Positions 59,420 to 64,000 of a stretch of 64,000 bases of DNA are shown here, piece after piece. The first letter of the stretch is position 1. The number at the start of each line of letters is the position of its first letter. This DNA comes from Saccharomyces mikatae IFO 1815 (Eukaryota; Ascomycota; Saccharomycetes; Saccharomycetales; Saccharomycetaceae), in NCBI RefSeq assembly GCF_947241705.1, contig NC_079265.1:248001-312000 (forward strand). The letters are read 5' to 3'. Below the pieces are notes generated by a model. That model was not told where the DNA came from. It made no database searches and worked only from the letters and a program-made list of their open reading frames with translations. Made by a program: the position numbers and the translations under genes.

Positions 59420-59535
59420 CCTCTTGTTCGACTGTACCTTTCGCCTGCTTTCTTGGCGAAACAAAGCCTGCAGACTATTTAACTGTTCTAGATTGCTATA
59501 TCTCTTTTACTATTAATTGCTAACTTTTCCCCGCC

Positions 59536-59549
59536 TCGTGTGCAGTGAT
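59536..59549 (-). promoter_or_regulatory. Abf1 site between MRPL8 and COA3
   Basis: The sequence read on the minus strand fits RTCAYTNNNNACGW at every fixed position. It lies about 117 bp from the MRPL8 ATG and 113 bp from the COA3 ATG, almost in the middle, so it could serve both mitochondrial genes. Confidence 0.6.
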
Positions 59550-59661
59550 AAGCCCGGCAGTGATTTTTGCTCATGTTATAAAGGGAGTTATTACTGTGAT
59601 ATAATAAGCTTTTAGTATAGATAAGAAGTAATGGAAGCATATAAATAGACAACGAAGTAGC

Positions 59662-59919
59662 ATGGTTTTGGATCCCTCTAAGTATCAAGACACCCGTACG
59701 TGGAAAATGACGCCAGCCATGATTAGGGCGCGTAAACCCTTCTTTAGAGGCAACATGCTTGGCCTCACGCTGCTGCTGGGTGTCACCGGCTCTGTTTACT
59801 ACTATACATACAATTTCCTGCACAAGGACAACGATTTTGCAGACGTGCCCATTCCCCCCATCGACCCACAAGAGCTCGAAGCCCTCAAGAAGGAGTACGA
59901 GGCCAAGAAGAAGGCATGA
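59662..59919 (+). CDS. COA3: Coa3 cytochrome c oxidase assembly factor
   Basis: An 85-residue mitochondrial inner-membrane protein. Coa3 binds newly made Cox1, and with Cox14 traps Mss51 to give feedback control of COX1 translation. One membrane segment (LGLTLLLGVTGSVYYYTYNFL) is at about 33-53. The C-terminal tail is soluble with PIPPIDPQELEALKKEYEAKKKA, an amphipathic helix faced with Glu/Lys. The length equals that in S. cerevisiae. The family includes human COA3/MITRAC12. Confidence 0.95.
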   Translation: MVLDPSKYQDTRTWKMTPAMIRARKPFFRGNMLGLTLLLGVTGSVYYYTYNFLHKDNDFADVPIPPIDPQELEALKKEYEAKKKA

Positions 59920-60234
59920 TGGCGCTGCCACTCTCGAGACACGCTGCAGCCTTCCATCGATCGTCCATGCGCTGCTCTACTTCCCCCTCTTTTGTAAATA
60001 CTTTCTGTTCTCACTTAAATGTGCGTAGGCACGCATACACGTACACACACACACATATATGTACATATATGTATATACATACAGGTTTTCTGAACTCTTT
60101 TATCTACTCTAACAGCGATTCTTTAGTTTAGAATATGATGAAAAACTCGATTTGGAAAAAAAAGGAAAAATACAAACTATAAACAACACTGAAACAAGTG
60201 CATCTTGTACGTACATATCATCAACTTACCAAGG
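59920..60234. other. COA3-LAS21 intergenic region with AC/AT repeats (315 bp)
   Basis: The gap holds a short (AC)6 at 60043-60054 merging into alternating TATATG/TACATA stretches to about 60080. These could end COA3 transcripts. An isolated TGAAACA lies at 60190-60196 and is probably chance. No RNA gene was recognised. Confidence 0.6.
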
Positions 60235-62730
60235 ATGAATTTGAAGCAGTTGACTTGCATAACATGCGCTCAATTACTCGCTATTGTACTCTTCATCTTT
60301 GCCTTTTTCCCCAGAAAAATCGTGCTGACAGGTATATCACAGCAAGATGCGGACCAAGATCGTGATCTCCAGCACAACAGGCCCTTTCAAAAGTTGGTGT
60401 TCGTAATTATTGACGCTCTTAGATCAGACTTTCTTTTCGATTCACATATTTCCCATTTCAACAACGTGCATGAATGGCTTAATACGGGCGAAGCTTGGGG
60501 GTACACGTCGTTTGCTAATCCGCCTACCGTGACATTACCAAGACTCAAAAGCATTACTACAGGGTCTACCCCCAGCTTCATTGATTTACTTCTGAATGTA
60601 GCCCAGGACGTAGATTCAAATGATCTCTCGGAACATGATTCCTGGCTGCAACAGTTCATCCAACACAATAACACAATTCGTTTTATGGGCGATGACACCT
60701 GGCTGAAACTGTTCCCACAAGAGTGGTTCGACTTTACCGACCCCACGCACTCCTTTTTTGTGAGCGATTTCACTCAGGTCGATAATAATGTTACGAGGAA
60801 TTTGCCCGGGAAGATATTTCAGGAATGGGCCCAGTGGGATGTGGCCATTCTTCATTACTTAGGTCTTGACCATATTGGTCATAAAGATGGCCCCCATTCA
60901 AAGTTTATGGGAACAAAACACCAAGAAATGGATAGCATCCTGAAATCCATATATGACCAAGTGCTGGTTCATGAACATGAGGAAGATACATTGATCTGTG
61001 TTCTTGGTGACCATGGAATGAACGAATTGGGCAATCACGGTGGCTCTTCGGCTGGAGAAACATCAGCAGGGTTGTTGTTTTTATCACCTAAGCTATCCAA
61101 GTTCGTAAAGCCGGAATCGCAGATAAACCGCACGTTACCTATTAATGCTGCCCCGGACCGCGATTTCCAGTATTTAGAAACTGTCCAACAGATTGATATC
61201 GTACCTACTATAGCGGCCCTTTTTGGCATGCCAATTCCTATGAACAGTGTTGGGATCATCATTCCTGACTTCTTGCAACTACTGCCCAATAAACTTGCAA
61301 GCATAAAAGAAAATTTCATGCATTTGTGGAAACTATCTGATCATAACGGAGATTTTACTCTCGACGATCTCACTATTGATGGTATTTATACAAAGATGTA
61401 CAGTATTCAAGAAACACTAACCAAGTCTGCTACGAATTACAATTATCCTCTTTTGGCATTGGCTTTTATCAGTTTTCTTATTATAACGATCATTGCCATT
61501 TATCAGTTGCAACGTAATTCTGGATCAAGCTTATGGCAACCACGCACTTCTCCGTTATCTGTGCTGTTAATTTCCGTTATACTGGGTATTTCGACGTTCG
61601 CAAGCAGTTTCATTGAAGAAGAACACCAATTGTGGTGGTGGATAGTAACTGCTTTCTCTGTGGTCCCTCTTTTCGTCTACAACCTGAACGTCTTTGTCGT
61701 TGCACGATGGTTCATAATGATGGTGTGCGTTCGTTTGATTAAATTTTGGAATAACAGTGGCCAAAAATTCATTTATTCCAATGTTATGTCCAACCTGCTC
61801 AATCAGAATCCTATCTGGAAGTGGTGGTTAAATCTGTTCACACTTCTAGCGTTGATAATAGCGTCTAGTCGTTTTCAAGTACTACATTTTATTGTCACTA
61901 CAATCTTAGTCGGCTTGTGCTTCACATACAAAATCTCATGGGAAATTGTCAATGGCAATCAGGCTGAGATACCAATATTTATGCATGACTTACTGGCTAA
62001 AATAGACTTTGTCCCAACTGAAAGCAATTTGATTTTACTTGCGCGCGTTTTCTTTCAGGCTTGGGCAATTGTTGTAGTTTCAAGATTGGTTTTGACAAAA
62101 TTGAAAGTGCTAAACAAAAACTACCTAATTGAAGATATTAAGGTATATATAACAATTCTGTTAATTTTACAAACTTCATCTCAGAATATCGGCCAATTTA
62201 TCATTTTCCAAATTCTACAGTCCCAGATTTATTACTTTTTCAAAAGTCTACCAGCCCCATTTTTGTTAACGCCATCAAGTAAAGTTTATCTGTCAAATTT
62301 AGTGTCCTTGATTTTACAGAATTTTACGTTTTTCCAGTTCGGCGGCACTAATTCAATTTCTACCATAGACCTTGGAAATGCATATCATGGAGTTTCTTCC
62401 GACTACAACATGTGCACAGTAGGAATGTTGATGTCCATTGCCAATTTTGCACCCTCAATATACTGGTCCATGTTACCGTGGTCAATGAATTATGACTCGA
62501 CTTCGTCACAAGTCAAAATACAAACGTTTATCAGAAGTAAATTACCTGCCTTTACTTATCATTGCATCTTTGGAACTTGCTTGATGACAGCATGTATCTT
62601 TCTAAGATTTCATCTTTTTATTTGGTCCGTTTTCAGCCCCAAATTGTGTTATTTTCTTGGCTGGAATTTTGTAATGGGATTTCTGAACGGGTGGATAACT
62701 GAATTGACCGTTCTCTTCGCTCTTGATTAG
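60235..62730 (+). CDS. LAS21: Las21 (Gpi7) GPI ethanolamine phosphate transferase
   Basis: An 831-residue ER membrane enzyme that adds ethanolamine phosphate to the second mannose of GPI anchors. The N-terminus has a membrane anchor (LLAIVLFIFAFFP). The lumenal alkaline-phosphatase-type domain follows, with VIIDALRSDFLF near 60-71 and TLPRLKSITTGS (active-site Thr). Metal-binding motifs GLDHIGHKDGPHS and LGDHGMNELGNHGG are intact. The C-terminal half is polytopic with many hydrophobic segments from about residue 410. The start is at 60235 (MNLKQL); ten further open codons reach only a TTG. Length is within one residue of S. cerevisiae. Confidence 0.96.
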   Translation: MNLKQLTCITCAQLLAIVLFIFAFFPRKIVLTGISQQDADQDRDLQHNRPFQKLVFVIIDALRSDFLFDSHISHFNNVHEWLNTGEAWGYTSFANPPTVTLPRLKSITTGSTPSFIDLLLNVAQDVDSNDLSEHDSWLQQFIQHNNTIRFMGDDTWLKLFPQEWFDFTDPTHSFFVSDFTQVDNNVTRNLPGKIFQEWAQWDVAILHYLGLDHIGHKDGPHSKFMGTKHQEMDSILKSIYDQVLVHEHEEDTLICVLGDHGMNELGNHGGSSAGETSAGLLFLSPKLSKFVKPESQINRTLPINAAPDRDFQYLETVQQIDIVPTIAALFGMPIPMNSVGIIIPDFLQLLPNKLASIKENFMHLWKLSDHNGDFTLDDLTIDGIYTKMYSIQETLTKSATNYNYPLLALAFISFLIITIIAIYQLQRNSGSSLWQPRTSPLSVLLISVILGISTFASSFIEEEHQLWWWIVTAFSVVPLFVYNLNVFVVARWFIMMVCVRLIKFWNNSGQKFIYSNVMSNLLNQNPIWKWWLNLFTLLALIIASSRFQVLHFIVTTILVGLCFTYKISWEIVNGNQAEIPIFMHDLLAKIDFVPTESNLILLARVFFQAWAIVVVSRLVLTKLKVLNKNYLIEDIKVYITILLILQTSSQNIGQFIIFQILQSQIYYFFKSLPAPFLLTPSSKVYLSNLVSLILQNFTFFQFGGTNSISTIDLGNAYHGVSSDYNMCTVGMLMSIANFAPSIYWSMLPWSMNYDSTSSQVKIQTFIRSKLPAFTYHCIFGTCLMTACIFLRFHLFIWSVFSPKLCYFLGWNFVMGFLNGWITELTVLFALD

Positions 62731-62969
62731 CGTAATATTCTCAACGATTTATATGCATATACATAAATAGTTTATAGATTCGTACTGAAACAAAAGTGGA
62801 AAAAAATCACCTACTATTGATCTTCCCTACTTCGCCGCAGCAAAACTGAAAAACTAACTTCTTCAATGTAAAAAAAAAAGTTGAATGCTCCGACATACTC
62901 TAAATACCTCTGATGTTTTGATAAAAGATACAGCAACAATTGAGTGGTGGTGTCTCTTATACCTTTGAT

Positions 62970-64000
62970 ATGTCCCAATCTAAAAGCTTAGCTTCATTGC
63001 CTATTTTCCAAGCATCTCTTTCAGCGAGTCAATCTCCACGTTATATTTTCACTTCTCAAAATGGTACAAGAATAGTCTTCATTCAAGATAATATAATAAG
63101 GTGGTACAATGTACTCACCGATCCGTGTTACCATAGTTTAAGCTTAAGTCGTCATCTGGTCTTAGATGATACCTTCCATGTGATATCTAGTACATCCGGT
63201 GACTTACTTTGTTTTTTTAATGACCAAGAAATCTTTGTAATGGAAGTTCCCTGGGGTTATTCCAATGTTGAAAATATTTCTATTCAAGATGCATTCCAAG
63301 TTTTCCACTATTCTGTTGATGAAACTGAACTTGGCCCCAAATCGCTTATCAAGAAAGTCTTATTTCATCCGAAGAGTTACCATGATTCTTGTATAGTGGT
63401 CCTAAAAGAGAACGACACTATCATAATGTTTGATATTCTCAATCAACAAGAAAAGCCTATCATTCTAAATAAACCTAATAACTCCTTTGGTTTAGATGCA
63501 CGCCTTAATGACATCACAGATTTGGTATTTAGTAAAGATGGGTTGACATTATATTGTCTAAATACTACAGAAGGTGGTGATATCTTTGCATTTTACCCAT
63601 TTTTACCATCTGCCTTATTGTTGAATGAAAATGATCTCAGCTGGATTTTAAATAAATCGTTAGTAATGTACGAGTCCCTGGATCCAACAACAGATGTTAC
63701 GGTCAAAAGAAACATTATCAAACAATTGCAGTTTGTATCAAAACTTCACGAAAATTGGGACTCTAAACTTAACAAGGTCGATATAGATAGCGAATACCGT
63801 TTAGTAAAAGTGCAAGGTCCATTCACCATAAACCCCTTTCCAAACGAGTTGTATGATTATACTGCAAAAAATATCGCAACCATATCAATTGACAATCAAC
63901 AAAATGAAATTTTTTGTATTAGTTTTGACGATGGGTCCTTAATCTTGTTATTAAAAGATTTGGAAATGTCAATGTCATGGGATGTGGGAAATTATGTTTA
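62970..64000 (+). CDS. NUP82: Nucleoporin Nup82, N-terminal part (cut by window end)
   Basis: An open frame of 343 codons running off the window end. The start MSQSKSLASLPIFQASLSAS matches S. cerevisiae Nup82, a 713-residue nucleoporin on the cytoplasmic face of the pore that anchors Nup159 and Nsp1 and serves mRNA export. The part present is the seven-bladed beta-propeller, with segments such as PRYIFTSQNGTRIVFIQDNI and LILLLKDLEMSMSWD. The C-terminal coiled coil is outside the window. No frameshift was seen in the part shown. The 239-bp gap from LAS21 is AT-rich, without clear sites. Confidence 0.94.
   Translation, partial: MSQSKSLASLPIFQASLSASQSPRYIFTSQNGTRIVFIQDNIIRWYNVLTDPCYHSLSLSRHLVLDDTFHVISSTSGDLLCFFNDQEIFVMEVPWGYSNVENISIQDAFQVFHYSVDETELGPKSLIKKVLFHPKSYHDSCIVVLKENDTIIMFDILNQQEKPIILNKPNNSFGLDARLNDITDLVFSKDGLTLYCLNTTEGGDIFAFYPFLPSALLLNENDLSWILNKSLVMYESLDPTTDVTVKRNIIKQLQFVSKLHENWDSKLNKVDIDSEYRLVKVQGPFTINPFPNELYDYTAKNIATISIDNQQNEIFCISFDDGSLILLLKDLEMSMSWDVGNYV

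Overview
The window is nuclear DNA of a budding yeast of the genus Saccharomyces. Every long reading frame is recognisable, and their order and strands match the left arm of S. cerevisiae chromosome X from SRS2 (YJL092W) to NUP82 (YJL061W). Genes are intronless and separated by short AT-rich spacers. Core proteins are nearly unchanged from the S. cerevisiae versions I remember. Fast-evolving ones (Net1, Sip4, Pry3, the YJL070C product) differ at many positions and in length, so this looks like a sister species rather than S. cerevisiae itself. I cannot say which species without an alignment. No mobile element, LTR, tRNA, rRNA, CRISPR array or obvious transferred gene was seen.

Layout: 0-8 kb holds SRS2, GWT1 and DPB11. 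8-17.5 kb holds SIP4, ARG3, TRL1 and EXO70. 17.5-28 kb holds ALY2, TAX4, IML2 and ARP4. 28-37 kb holds SCP160 and the CAP-family pair PRY1/PRY3, with two coding minisatellites in PRY3. A 1.2 kb gene-poor gap follows. 38-48 kb holds NET1, SMC3 and JEM1. 48-54 kb holds PSF2, ARG2 and the YJL070C orthologue. 54-60 kb holds UTP18, the S-formylglutathione hydrolase gene, MPM1, DLS1, MRPL8 and COA3. 60-64 kb holds LAS21 and the first 343 codons of NUP82, cut by the window edge.

Several genes share pathways without forming operons. SRS2, DPB11, PSF2 and SMC3 act in replication, repair and cohesion. ARG3 and ARG2 act in arginine synthesis. GWT1 and LAS21 act in GPI-anchor synthesis, and PRY3 is a likely GPI-anchored product. 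COA3, MRPL8, MPM1 and ARG2 are mitochondrial. Readable regulatory sites fit the genes: a Cat8/Sip4-type CSRE before SIP4, a Gcn4 site before ARG3, an MCB before SMC3, an inverted pair of Ste12 elements before PRY3, a Reb1 site before NET1, a PAC-like box before UTP18, and an Abf1 site between MRPL8 and COA3.

Several starts were set at the first ATG that fits the family, because some open frames begin at TTG or GTG (GWT1, PRY3, NET1, SMC3, JEM1, YJL070C, UTP18, MRPL8, LAS21). I found no clearly new multi-gene system. The points most worth a second look are the catalytically dead AMP-deaminase relative, the PRY3 repeats and promoter, the oriented TATA cluster between SCP160 and PRY1, the possible extended start of ARG2, and the apparent lack of an ICS3-like frame.
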